Shown: positions 52,358 through 61,682 of the stretch, piece by piece
Position numbering within the stretch: position 1 is the stretch's first letter
Layout: every line of letters starts with the position of its first letter
The notes under the pieces: model-generated
Told to the model about the DNA's origin: nothing
What the model saw: the letters and a program-made list of their open reading frames with translations, nothing else
Databases searched by the model: none
DNA from: Clostridia bacterium
GTDB lineage: Bacteria > Bacillota > Clostridia > UMGS1883 > UMGS1540
Direction: 5' to 3'
DNA: 64,000 nt
Assembly: GCA_017620205.1 (NCBI GenBank)
Contig: JAFZQX010000021.1
Coordinates: forward strand, 27,103-91,102
Translations under genes and position numbers: made by a program

Positions 52358-53320
52358 ATGAAAAATAATCCAAAAATTGTTGCAATAGGCGGAGGAACAG
52401 GTCTTGCAACAATGCTCAGAGGACTCAAAGAATATACTGAAGAAATAACCGCTATCATTACAATGTGCGATGACGGCGGCGGCTCCGGCGTTTTAAGACA
52501 GGATCTGGGAATGCTCCCGCCGGGAGACATAAGAAACTGTCTTTTGGCGCTTGCCGATACCGAGCCGATACTCGAAAAACTTTTTAACTACCGCTTTGAC
52601 GACGGTATGTTGCGCGGACAGAGTTTCGGAAATCTGTTTATTGCCGCAATGTACGGCATAACCGGTAATTTTGAAGAAGCCGTAAGGCGCGCCAAAGAGG
52701 TTTTGGCGGTAACAGGCGCCGTTGTCCCCGTAACTGCGCAGGATGTCCGTATGTGCGCGACTTTTGAAGACGGTCATGAGGTGTTCGGCGAATCGAAAAT
52801 CGCTAGTGCAAAAAAAAGTGACTGCAGAATCAAAAACGTTTCACTTGTACCTTCCAAGGTTGAACCGGCGGACGGCGTTCTGGAAAGCATAAACGAAGCG
52901 GATATAATAATACTCGGCCCCGGCAGCCTTTATACAAGCATAATTCCCAATCTTCTTGTTGAAGGCGTTGCGGATGCGATAAGCAGCAGCAAATCCCCGA
53001 AAGTTTTGGTGTGCAATGTAATGACTCAGCCCGGTGAAACGGACGGATATACTGCGTTTGATCATGTTAAGGCAATAAACGAGCATGTCGGCGGAAATAT
53101 TTTAGATTACTGCATTGTAAATACGGGACACATGAGAGAAGACGTTTTGAAAAAATACAGAGAGGACAATCAGGTTCCCGTTGAAGTTGACGAGGAGAAG
53201 TTTGAAACGGCGGGCGTAAAGCTTATTAAAGCGGATCTCAGCGCGGACGGACAAGATCTGGCGCGTCACAATTCCGAAAAGCTCGCGAAGTATCTTTATG
53301 AGCATTTTATAAAAGACTGA
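52358..53320 (+). CDS. yvcK: Gluconeogenesis factor YvcK/CofD-like protein
   Basis: The 320-residue protein has the CofD-like Rossmann start KIVAIGGGTGLATMLRGLK and the motifs MCDDGGGSGVLRQDLGMLPPGDIRNCL, LGPGSLYTSIIPNLLV and YCIVNTG. YvcK binds UDP-sugars and is needed for growth on gluconeogenic carbon and for wall synthesis. The ATG at 52358 follows TGGAG. Confidence 0.96.
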   Translation: MKNNPKIVAIGGGTGLATMLRGLKEYTEEITAIITMCDDGGGSGVLRQDLGMLPPGDIRNCLLALADTEPILEKLFNYRFDDGMLRGQSFGNLFIAAMYGITGNFEEAVRRAKEVLAVTGAVVPVTAQDVRMCATFEDGHEVFGESKIASAKKSDCRIKNVSLVPSKVEPADGVLESINEADIIILGPGSLYTSIIPNLLVEGVADAISSSKSPKVLVCNVMTQPGETDGYTAFDHVKAINEHVGGNILDYCIVNTGHMREDVLKKYREDNQVPVEVDEEKFETAGVKLIKADLSADGQDLARHNSEKLAKYLYEHFIKD

Positions 53321-53331
53321 AAGGTTATAAT

Positions 53332-54255
53332 ATGTCATTTGCATCTGATATCAAAAACGAACTTTTAAGAGCAGAAAGCGGCAGCGCCTGCTGCAGCCGT
53401 GCTGAGCTCTGCGGCATAATATGCTTTAGTGCGGGCATTACTTATAAAAACGGCAAAGCGGCTTTAAGAGTTTCGACAGAGAGCGAAGCGGCTGCAAAAC
53501 GGTTTTTAAACCTTATAAGAAGGCTCTTCGGCGGAGTAGATGTTTTGATGGGTGAGAGTATATCAAGCGGAGGGATAACGCTTTTTACCATAGAGATAAA
53601 AGGCGGCGCGGACAAGATACTGCGCGAGCTTTATCTTTATGACGAGGTTTTTGACAACCATGTATCTTTCCGCATAAGGCCCGAAATACTCGAATGTGAG
53701 AACTGTGAAAGAGCATATCTTCGCGGCGCGTTTCTCGGCGGCGGAACGGCAACAAATCCGCAAAAGGGGTACCATCTTGAGCTTTATACGCATTATCATA
53801 TGCTTTCTGAAGACACCGCCGCGCTTTTGACAGAGCTCGGATTTCCGGCAAAAACAACGCTTCGTAAGTCAAGCCATATAATTTATCTTAAAGGCGGAGA
53901 CGTGATCGCCGATTTTCTTGCGTCAATCGGTGCATTTAACGCGATGATGGAGCTGACAAATATAAAAATAGAAAAAGAAACGAATAATGATTTTAACAGA
54001 GCAAACAACTGCGATATTGCGAATACCGATAAGGCTTTCGGTGCCGCGATAAAGCAGATACAGGATATTGAAAAAATCAAGAAAAACGGTAAATACGATA
54101 TGCTTCCCGATCAATTAAAGGAAGCGGCAAAGCTTAGACTAATGCACAAAGAACTGCCCCTTGAAGCGCTCGGTAAGCTATTTAGTCCGCCGCTTTCAAA
54201 ATCGGGACTGTCGCATAGGTTTAAGAAAATAGCAGAAATTGCAAAAGATATTTAA
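53332..54255 (+). CDS. whiA: Sporulation/division regulator WhiA
   Basis: The 307-residue protein has the N-terminal LAGLIDADG-like fold (FASDIKNELLRA, RAYLRGAFLGGGTATNPQKGYHLE) and the C-terminal helix-turn-helix (LGKLFSPPLSKSGLSHRFKKI). In Bacillus it influences division and chromosome segregation. It lies 11 nt after yvcK. Confidence 0.96.
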   Translation: MSFASDIKNELLRAESGSACCSRAELCGIICFSAGITYKNGKAALRVSTESEAAAKRFLNLIRRLFGGVDVLMGESISSGGITLFTIEIKGGADKILRELYLYDEVFDNHVSFRIRPEILECENCERAYLRGAFLGGGTATNPQKGYHLELYTHYHMLSEDTAALLTELGFPAKTTLRKSSHIIYLKGGDVIADFLASIGAFNAMMELTNIKIEKETNNDFNRANNCDIANTDKAFGAAIKQIQDIEKIKKNGKYDMLPDQLKEAAKLRLMHKELPLEALGKLFSPPLSKSGLSHRFKKIAEIAKDI

Positions 54256-54267
54256 TTGGAGACAAAA

Positions 54268-57200
54268 ATGAACACAAATTTTGTACATTTGCATGTTCAC
54301 AGTGAATACAGTTTACTTGACGGCGCTTGCAGGATAAAGGATCTGGCGCGCCGCGCAAAGGAGCTTGGAATGAAAGCCGTGGCGCTTACGGATCATGGCG
54401 TTATGTACGGCGCGGTTGATTTTTACGAGGCCGTGCGCGCAGAAGGATTAAAGCCCATAATAGGATGTGAGGTCTATGTTGCGCCGAGGACAAGGTTTGA
54501 TAAAACGCCCGGTGTTGACAATGCTTTAAGCCACCTTGTACTGCTCGTGAAAAACGAGACGGGATACAATAACCTTATTAAAATTGTATCCGAAGGCTTT
54601 GTAAACGGCTTTTATTATAAACCCAGAGTTGACCGGGAGCTTTTAGAAAAGCACAGCGAAGGTATTATAGCGCTTTCTGCGTGCCTTGCAGGTGAGATAC
54701 CGAAAAAACTGCTGTCGGGCGATTATGAGGGCGCAAAAGAGATCGCGCTTTATTACCTCGGCGTTTTCGGCGAGGGCAATTACTATATAGAAATTCAGGA
54801 CCACGGCATAGAGGAGCAGAAAAAAATAAATCCGCTTCTCGTAAAGCTTTCAAAAGAGACGGGAATACCGCTTGTGGCTACAAACGATATTCACTATCTG
54901 AAAAAAGAAGACGCCGAGATACAGGATATACTGCTCTGTATCCAGACCGGTAAAACAGTAACGGATACAGACAGAATGAAATTTACCGGTGAGGAGTTCT
55001 ACTTTAAAAGTGGGGAAGAGATGGAGAAGCTTTTTCCTTATGCTCCCGAATCCATAGAAAACACGGGCAAGATTGCCAATATGTGTAATTTTGATTTTGA
55101 GTTCGGAAACTATAAGCTTCCGAAATATCCCATAGACGGAGACAGATACGAATATCTCAAAAACCTTTGCGAAGAAGGAATTAAAAAGAGATATGAAGTC
55201 GTCACAGACGAAATACTCGAAAGACTTTCTTATGAGCTTTCGGTTATACGCGACATGGGCTTTGTGGATTACTTTTTAATAGTTTGGGACTATGTTCATT
55301 TTGCAAAGACAAACAATATCATGGTAGGCCCCGGCAGAGGAAGCGCGGCCGGAAGTATTGTGGCATATTCTCTTGAAATTACCGATATAGACCCACTTAA
55401 ATACAGCCTTATTTTCGAGAGATTTTTAAATCCCGAAAGAGTTAGCATGCCCGATATAGATATTGACTTTTGCTATGAAAGACGTCAGGAAGTTATAAAT
55501 TATGTAAGTTCAAAATACGGGCGCGACTGCGTATCGCAGATTATAACCTTCGGTACTATGGCGGCGCGCGCCGTTGTGCGCGATGTTGCAAGGGCGATGG
55601 GTATGTCTTTTGCCGAGGGCGATATGGTTGCAAAGAAAATACCGAAAGAGCTCGGTATAACTTTAAAAGACGCGCTGGAGATGAACCCCGATCTCAGAAA
55701 ACTTTGCGAAAATGAGCCTAAGTTTAAAAAGCTTATGGACGTGTCTTTGGCGCTTGAAGGCTTGCCGCGAAATGCTTCAACTCACGCGGCGGGCGTTGTA
55801 ATATCGGGGAAACCCGTTTCGGAATACGTTCCTTTGCAGAAAAACGACGATGTAATTACAACGCAGTTTCCGATGGGAACAATAGAGCGCCTGGGACTGC
55901 TCAAAATGGACTTTTTGGGACTTAAGAACTTAACGGTTATAAGAGACGCTGTTGAAATTGTAAATGAGAGTGGAACGCCTCTTTCCATGGACGAGCTTGA
56001 TACGCAGCGGCCGGAAGTTTATGAAATGATAAGCCGCGGCGAGACAGACGGCGTTTTCCAGCTTGAAAGCAGCGGCATGAAAGCGTTTATGAAAAGACTT
56101 TCGCCGTCAAATCTGGAAGACATAATAGCCGGTATATCTCTTTACCGTCCCGGTCCGATGGATCAGATACCGAAATATATCGAGAACAAAAAACATCCCG
56201 ATAGGATTAAATATAAACATCCTCTGCTTGAGAATATACTGAATGTCACATACGGCTGTATTGTATATCAGGAGCAGGTTATGGAAATTGTCCGCGTGCT
56301 GGGCGGATACAGTCTTTCTCGTGCGGACTCCGTAAGAAAAGCGATGAGTAAGAAAAAGCTTGACGTTATGGAACGGGAGCGTGCCGTCTTTGATGAAGGC
56401 GCGGAGAAAAACGGCGTTCCGCGTAAAACGGCGGACGGCATTTATGACGACATGATAGACTTTGCGAAATACGCATTTAACAAGTCGCACGCAGCGGCGT
56501 ATGCCGTTGTAGCATACAGAACGGCGTATCTTAAATGTTTTCATAAAACGGCGTATTTTGCGGCGCTTTTAAATATAAAACTCGGTGACACCGATAAAAC
56601 TGCCGACTATGCGGCGGAGTGTATGCGCCTCGGCATAAAAATTCTGCCACCCGATATAAACAAAAGCCAAGCGAAATATTCGGCGGAGGGCGACGGCGTC
56701 CGCGTAGGCCTGGCGGCGGCTAAAAACGTAGGTCTCGGATTTGCGGATGACTGCGTTTCCGAAAGGCGCGAAAACGGGAACTTTTTGTCGCTCGGCGATT
56801 TTATACGCAGAATGACACGAAGGAGCTTAAATAAAAGAGCTCTTCAAAACCTTATTTTAGCAGGCGCTTTCGATAACTTCGGAGTAAACCGCACACAGAT
56901 GATAGCCGTATTCGAAGATATTATGGAAGCGGCTTCGTACGACAACAAAAATAATGCCGCGGGTCAGATATCTCTGTTTGATACTGCTGAAACAACGGAA
57001 GAGGTTGCGGATAGTTATCCCGATTTAAAAGAGTACGACCTTAAAACAAAACTTGAGTTCGAGCGTGAAACGCTAGGCATTTACGTATCGGGACACCCGC
57101 TTGACGAGTATGCCGATTCTATTCGCCGCACTGCGTCAACAACGGTAGTAGACATAAAAAAAGACGCAGAGGAAAAGGATATAGACGGCAAACGTGTAAC

Positions 57201-57660
57201 GCTTGCAGGCCTTGTTACGGGTAAGAAAATAAAGATCACAAAGAGCAATACGCAGATGGCGTTTGTAAAGTTTGAGGATATAACGGGAACTATGGAAGTT
57301 GTTGTTTTCCCGAAGATCCTTCAAAAGTGCGACGCGTTTTTAGACGGGGATTTGCCCGTAGTAATATCGGGCAGGCTTGACAGCGCGGAAGAGGGGACGC
57401 CGAAGCTTTTAGCGGAGGAGATAAAACCTTTAAATGCGGGCGGCGGCACGTGCCTTAAAGTTACAATAGATAAAGGTAAAGAATTTATTATAGATAAAAT
57501 AAGACCTTTGATTTTAAAAAACAAAGGCGACAGCGATTTAGAGCTGAGTGTAAACGGTAAAGACTATTTATGTAATGTCAGAGTAAATATAACTCCCGAG
57601 CTCCTTGTGTCTTTAAAGGAATCGGTCGGGGATAATAATGTTACGGAGGTAAAATCATGA
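54268..57660 (+). CDS. dnaE: DNA polymerase III alpha subunit DnaE
   Basis: The 1130-residue polymerase has an N-terminal PHP domain ([16 protein letters not shown]), a C-family catalytic core with PDIDIDF (D396, D398, D400), a helix-hairpin-helix region and a C-terminal OB domain (about 970-1050). In Firmicutes DnaE extends primers before PolC takes over. The ATG at 54268 follows TTGGAG 12 nt after whiA. Its stop overlaps the mtrB start (ATGA). Confidence 0.96.
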   Translation: MNTNFVHLHVHSEYSLLDGACRIKDLARRAKELGMKAVALTDHGVMYGAVDFYEAVRAEGLKPIIGCEVYVAPRTRFDKTPGVDNALSHLVLLVKNETGYNNLIKIVSEGFVNGFYYKPRVDRELLEKHSEGIIALSACLAGEIPKKLLSGDYEGAKEIALYYLGVFGEGNYYIEIQDHGIEEQKKINPLLVKLSKETGIPLVATNDIHYLKKEDAEIQDILLCIQTGKTVTDTDRMKFTGEEFYFKSGEEMEKLFPYAPESIENTGKIANMCNFDFEFGNYKLPKYPIDGDRYEYLKNLCEEGIKKRYEVVTDEILERLSYELSVIRDMGFVDYFLIVWDYVHFAKTNNIMVGPGRGSAAGSIVAYSLEITDIDPLKYSLIFERFLNPERVSMPDIDIDFCYERRQEVINYVSSKYGRDCVSQIITFGTMAARAVVRDVARAMGMSFAEGDMVAKKIPKELGITLKDALEMNPDLRKLCENEPKFKKLMDVSLALEGLPRNASTHAAGVVISGKPVSEYVPLQKNDDVITTQFPMGTIERLGLLKMDFLGLKNLTVIRDAVEIVNESGTPLSMDELDTQRPEVYEMISRGETDGVFQLESSGMKAFMKRLSPSNLEDIIAGISLYRPGPMDQIPKYIENKKHPDRIKYKHPLLENILNVTYGCIVYQEQVMEIVRVLGGYSLSRADSVRKAMSKKKLDVMERERAVFDEGAEKNGVPRKTADGIYDDMIDFAKYAFNKSHAAAYAVVAYRTAYLKCFHKTAYFAALLNIKLGDTDKTADYAAECMRLGIKILPPDINKSQAKYSAEGDGVRVGLAAAKNVGLGFADDCVSERRENGNFLSLGDFIRRMTRRSLNKRALQNLILAGAFDNFGVNRTQMIAVFEDIMEAASYDNKNNAAGQISLFDTAETTEEVADSYPDLKEYDLKTKLEFERETLGIYVSGHPLDEYADSIRRTASTTVVDIKKDAEEKDIDGKRVTLAGLVTGKKIKITKSNTQMAFVKFEDITGTMEVVVFPKILQKCDAFLDGDLPVVISGRLDSAEEGTPKLLAEEIKPLNAGGGTCLKVTIDKGKEFIIDKIRPLILKNKGDSDLELSVNGKDYLCNVRVNITPELLVSLKESVGDNNVTEVKS

Positions 57661-57884
57661 ACGAAAACACAGGCGATTATGTAGTAATCAAGGCTTTGGA
57701 GGACGGCGTCAGCATCATGGGTCTTACAAGAGGACGCGACACAAAGTTTCACCACACCGAAAAACTTGATAAAGGTGATGTTTATATTGCGCAGTTCACG
57801 GAGATAACATCTGCTATAAAAATTCACGGCAAGGCGCAGATACTCACGGGTATCGGCGGCGTAGAGAGTGGAGAGGATAAGTGA
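57657..57884 (+). CDS. mtrB: Trp RNA-binding attenuation protein (TRAP)
   Basis: The 75-residue protein aligns with Bacillus TRAP along its length: [44 protein letters not shown] forms an 11-subunit ring that, with tryptophan bound, wraps (G/U)AG repeats in trp leaders. K36 and K55 match the RNA-binding K37 and K56, but the position of R58 is His57 here. GGAGG precedes the ATG, which overlaps the dnaE stop. No trp genes are visible nearby. Confidence 0.93.
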   Translation: MNENTGDYVVIKALEDGVSIMGLTRGRDTKFHHTEKLDKGDVYIAQFTEITSAIKIHGKAQILTGIGGVESGEDK

Positions 57885-57890
57885 TATAAT

Positions 57891-59096
57891 TTGAGCTTAT
57901 ACGATGTTGCCGTCATAGGCGGCGGCGCGTCGGGTATTACGGCTGCGATATTTGCCGCACGATGCGGCGCGAAAACCGTAATACTTGAGAAAAATGCGCG
58001 CATAGGCAAAAAAATACTTGCGACCGGTAACGGAAGATGCAATCTTTTAAACGCGAATCTTTCTGAGGACAGATTTTACGGCGACCGAGAGTTTGTAAAA
58101 AAAGCTTTTTATAACTTTCCGCTTTCCGACATGCTTTCGTTTTTTGAGAGCATCGGTCTGCCCTGCACTGAACTTGAGAACGGCAAAATGTACCCAAAGA
58201 GCCTTCAGGCAACTTCGGTTCTCGATCTGCTCCGAGAAGAGCTTTCACGCCTCGGCGTTGAGATATTGACGGACTTTGAAGTGAAATCTGCAGAAAAGAC
58301 AAAAAACGGATTTAAACTGATTTCATCAAACGGCTTCATATCCGCGAAAAAGATGATTTTTGCGTGCGGCGGTGCGGCGGCTCCGCAGTTTGGAACGGAC
58401 GGGAGCGCCTATAAGCTTTTGACTTCAATGGGTTTTAAAATGAAAAAAACTTTTCCTGCGCTCGTACAGCTTCAGACAGAGAATACACCGAAAGCGCTCG
58501 CCGGTCTTAAAACTGACGCAGCGGCAACGCTTTTTGTAAACGGAAAAAAGATAAAAAGCACGTTTGGAGAAGTTCTTTTTACAAATTACGGTATTTCCGG
58601 TCCTCCCATATTTGATTTGTCAAGACAAGTATCGGAAGCACTCGAAAAAGTCGATACACCCGAAATATCCATAGACCTTTTAAGCGACATTCCGTATCAC
58701 GAGCTGACAGAGCTTTTGTCCGCAAGGCAGAAACAGTTTTCATATTTAAAACCAGAAAACTTCTTAAACGGTTTGCTGCCCAAAAAGCTCGGTGCGGAAA
58801 TATATAAAAGGGCGAAGACTCCGCGCGATATGGCACAGCTTATAAAAAACTTCAAGTTTAAAGTAATAAAGACTATGGGATTTAAAAACGCACAGGTGAC
58901 GGCAGGCGGTATCTGCACTTGCGAAGTTTTACCCGAAACGTTTATGTCCAAAAAACAAAAAGATTTATATATAACCGGCGAAATGCTCGATATAGACGGT
59001 GACTGCGGCGGCTTTAACTTAAGCTTTGCATGGTGCAGCGGCGCTTTGGCGGGGCAAGACGCAGGATGTGAGTATAAAAATGATAAAAGCAGATAA
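57891..59096 (+). CDS. BaiN/HI0933-family flavoprotein
   Basis: The 401-residue protein has a dinucleotide-binding start DVAVIGGGASGITAAIFAA, the family motif GKKILATGNGRCNLLN, FACGGAAAPQFGTDGSAY, and a C-terminal ITGEMLDIDGDCGGFNLSFAWCSG FAD loop. Members bind FAD and are annotated as NAD(P)/FAD-dependent oxidoreductases; one homologue reduces bile-acid intermediates, but the general substrate is unknown. The start is TTG at 57891 with GAGAGG upstream. Confidence 0.92.
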   Translation: MSLYDVAVIGGGASGITAAIFAARCGAKTVILEKNARIGKKILATGNGRCNLLNANLSEDRFYGDREFVKKAFYNFPLSDMLSFFESIGLPCTELENGKMYPKSLQATSVLDLLREELSRLGVEILTDFEVKSAEKTKNGFKLISSNGFISAKKMIFACGGAAAPQFGTDGSAYKLLTSMGFKMKKTFPALVQLQTENTPKALAGLKTDAAATLFVNGKKIKSTFGEVLFTNYGISGPPIFDLSRQVSEALEKVDTPEISIDLLSDIPYHELTELLSARQKQFSYLKPENFLNGLLPKKLGAEIYKRAKTPRDMAQLIKNFKFKVIKTMGFKNAQVTAGGICTCEVLPETFMSKKQKDLYITGEMLDIDGDCGGFNLSFAWCSGALAGQDAGCEYKNDKSR

Positions 59097-60618
59097 TATA
59101 AAACTGCCGCCCGGTTATTCGGAAGCCGATGTAAAACATGCGGCGGCAAAAAAGCTGAATACTTCGGCTGGTAATATAAAAGAGATTAAAATAATAAGAA
59201 AATCAATTGACGCGCGAAAAAATCCGCAGTACGTTTTGTCTCTCGCGGTCGATCTTAAAAACTATGACGGCATAAAGGGCGAAGAGTATGAAGAAACCAA
59301 ACCTATATATATAATTAAGAAGAAATTCAAAAAACGTCCCGTTGTGGTGGGTTTTGGCCCTGCGGGCATGTTTGCGGCATACGTTCTTGCAAAAAGCGGG
59401 GCGGAGCCTGTAATAATTGAGCGCGGCACGGAAGCCGCCAAACGCAAAGCCGATATTGATATGTTTACAAAAGGCGCCGCGTTTTCGGAAAACTCCAACA
59501 TACAGTTCGGAGAGGGCGGCGCCGGCATGTTTTCGGACGGAAAGCTTGCAACGGGCATAAAAAGCCCTTATATTAAAAACATATTCGAAACATTTGTAAA
59601 ATGCGGCGCGCAGGAAGAAATATTATACAGCGCAAAGCCACATATAGGGAGCGATGTTTTGCCGAAGGTTGTAACAAACCTCCGGCGTGAAATTGAAAAC
59701 CTCGGCGGAGTGTTCCGCTTTGAAACGCCGCTTACCGGTATAAAGCTTAACGACGGCAGAGTTTGCGCCGCGGTTTGCGGCGAAGAGGAAATCGAAACGG
59801 ATAATATTTTGCTTTCCGTAGGTCACAGTGCGAGAGACACGTTCCGCATGTTGTATGATTTGGGCGCGGAGCTGGAGGCAAAACCGTTTGCCATAGGGTG
59901 CAGGATAGAGCATCTTCAAAAGGATATAAACCGCGCGCAGTACGGCAACGCGGCAGATATGTTTCCGCCTGCCGATTATAAGCTTTCGTGCCACTTAAAA
60001 TCAGGATATTCGGTTTATACCTTTTGCATGTGTCCCGGCGGATACGTTGTAAACTCTGCTTCGGAGAACGGCACGATAGTTACAAACGGATACAGCGAGT
60101 CGGGGAGAGACGGCGAAAACGCAAACAGCGCGCTTCTTGTAGGTATATCGCCCCAAATGCTCGGCGGTGATTTGTGGGCGGGCATAAACCTTCAAAAGGA
60201 TATAGAAAAACGCGCATTTGACATATCGGGGAGCAATAAAGCACCGTGTCAGACGGTGGGAGACTTTTTGAAAGGGCGCGCAAGCCAAACATTCGGCAAG
60301 ATAAGGCCTACGTTTTCAACAGGCGTTATCCCTTCAGACATATCGCTCTGTCTGCCGCGGTTTGTGACGGACGCGCTCCGCGAAGGTATAATAGAGTTTG
60401 CGAAAAAGATAAGAGGGTTTGACAGTTCCGACGCGCTTTTAACCGCGCCTGAAACACGCAGTTCATCTCCCGTAAGAATGGTCAGGGGAGAAGATATGCA
60501 AAGCAATATAAAAGGTTTGTTTCCTGCCGGCGAGGGCAGCGGATACGCAGGTGGCATAACGTCGTCTGCGGTAGACGGAATCCGGTCGGCGCTTAAAATG
60601 ATAGAATTAGTACTGTAA
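59080..60618 (+). CDS. FAD-dependent oxidoreductase of unknown substrate
   Basis: The 512-residue protein begins with a small domain (about 1-85; LPPGYSEADVKHAAAKKL, RKSIDARKNPQYVLSLAVDL) followed by an FAD-binding fold (VVVGFGPAGMFAAYVLAKSGAEPVIIERG). It ends with GLFPAGEGSGYAGGITSSAVDGI, the second FAD loop. This architecture is widespread and conserved in Clostridia but uncharacterised. The ATG at 59080 overlaps the previous gene by 17 nt. Confidence 0.9.
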   Translation: MIKADNIKLPPGYSEADVKHAAAKKLNTSAGNIKEIKIIRKSIDARKNPQYVLSLAVDLKNYDGIKGEEYEETKPIYIIKKKFKKRPVVVGFGPAGMFAAYVLAKSGAEPVIIERGTEAAKRKADIDMFTKGAAFSENSNIQFGEGGAGMFSDGKLATGIKSPYIKNIFETFVKCGAQEEILYSAKPHIGSDVLPKVVTNLRREIENLGGVFRFETPLTGIKLNDGRVCAAVCGEEEIETDNILLSVGHSARDTFRMLYDLGAELEAKPFAIGCRIEHLQKDINRAQYGNAADMFPPADYKLSCHLKSGYSVYTFCMCPGGYVVNSASENGTIVTNGYSESGRDGENANSALLVGISPQMLGGDLWAGINLQKDIEKRAFDISGSNKAPCQTVGDFLKGRASQTFGKIRPTFSTGVIPSDISLCLPRFVTDALREGIIEFAKKIRGFDSSDALLTAPETRSSSPVRMVRGEDMQSNIKGLFPAGEGSGYAGGITSSAVDGIRSALKMIELVL

Positions 60619-60655
60619 AGATAGTATAAAATTCCAATACGAAAGGAAAATTACA

Positions 60656-61483
60656 ATGGAAAAGAAGACAACAAAGACAAAAAGTACAACAAGAAAGAGA
60701 AGCACAAAGAGAAACTATTCGGGCGCGACGGTTGTTTTACTCCTTATCATGATAATTGAAGCCGCGATGATGTGCTTACCGTGCTTTGGAGGGAACAACG
60801 CTTCATCGATGCTGAGCGTTTTAAAGGCAAAAGATCTGTACGGCGTTGCGGTTGCAGGGCTTTTGTGTTTGCCGCTTGCGGTAATGTTTGTGGCTGTGTG
60901 CTTGCCCGTTGACGTAATTAAGAAGTATGTAATATGCTTTTTTATGTCAGTTTGGATGCTTTTCGGCTATATGCTGCTGTCTCTGCTGTTTAAAGCCAAA
61001 TTTGCGCCCGCAAAACCTTCGGTTGGTCTTATTATGGGAATAGTAGGTGCTCTCGCGCTTTTTGCCGCGACGATAATAGGAAACATAACCGATAAATCGC
61101 CGAGAAAGCACAAAGATGCCGTTTGGTATAACGGCTTTAACAGGATTTTGCTTTTTATAAGTCTGCCCATGTTTGCAAGCATGGCGGTTGCGGCTGTTGT
61201 GTTTAAGAATATGCTGTATTCTTTTCCCACTTTAACGGTAATAGGCGTATTTACAGCTGTCGGAACGCTCGCGGTATGCTCGTTTGTTTCAATTTGTTCG
61301 TTGTTTGGTAAGAACAAACCGGGAATACTTTATTACATAACCGCGTTTACATCTGTTGTTGCAATAATGTCAATGTTTATAATGTCCGGTTCTTCGGCAA
61401 CGGTCTTTGCGCTGCTTTTTGCGGTTGTATTGGCATTGTTTTTCATATATCTCGGCCACATTGCAAAGAGGACTTACTTCTAA
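60656..61483 (+). CDS. Multi-pass membrane protein of unknown function
   Basis: The 275-residue protein has a Lys/Arg/Thr-rich cytoplasmic start (about 1-20) and about eight hydrophobic helices with short loops. No catalytic or transport motif is recognised. AAAGGA precedes the ATG. It is the last gene of the string; no strong terminator is seen in the 200 nt that follow. Confidence 0.75.
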   Translation: MEKKTTKTKSTTRKRSTKRNYSGATVVLLLIMIIEAAMMCLPCFGGNNASSMLSVLKAKDLYGVAVAGLLCLPLAVMFVAVCLPVDVIKKYVICFFMSVWMLFGYMLLSLLFKAKFAPAKPSVGLIMGIVGALALFAATIIGNITDKSPRKHKDAVWYNGFNRILLFISLPMFASMAVAAVVFKNMLYSFPTLTVIGVFTAVGTLAVCSFVSICSLFGKNKPGILYYITAFTSVVAIMSMFIMSGSSATVFALLFAVVLALFFIYLGHIAKRTYF

Positions 61484-61568
61484 ATATGAAAAATGCACAA
61501 AAAACAAACGGTTAATTGGCGGTTATCCACATAATTTGGAGATAATAAGTAAAATAAATAAAAAATAC

Positions 61569-61597
61569 TTGATATTTTTCTAAAGATTTGTTATACT
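61569..61597 (+). promoter_or_regulatory. Promoter of the large secreted protein gene
   Basis: TTGATA (61569-61574), a 17-nt spacer and TATACT (61592-61597). The leader is about 80 nt and ends in AAGGAG. Confidence 0.65.
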
Positions 61598-61682
61598 AAC
61601 TGTAAAGTAGAATAATTGTATATCTATGCCCGTGTGACATAGTTTTAACAATGTATCTTATTTTTTAAGGAGAGTAGATAAT

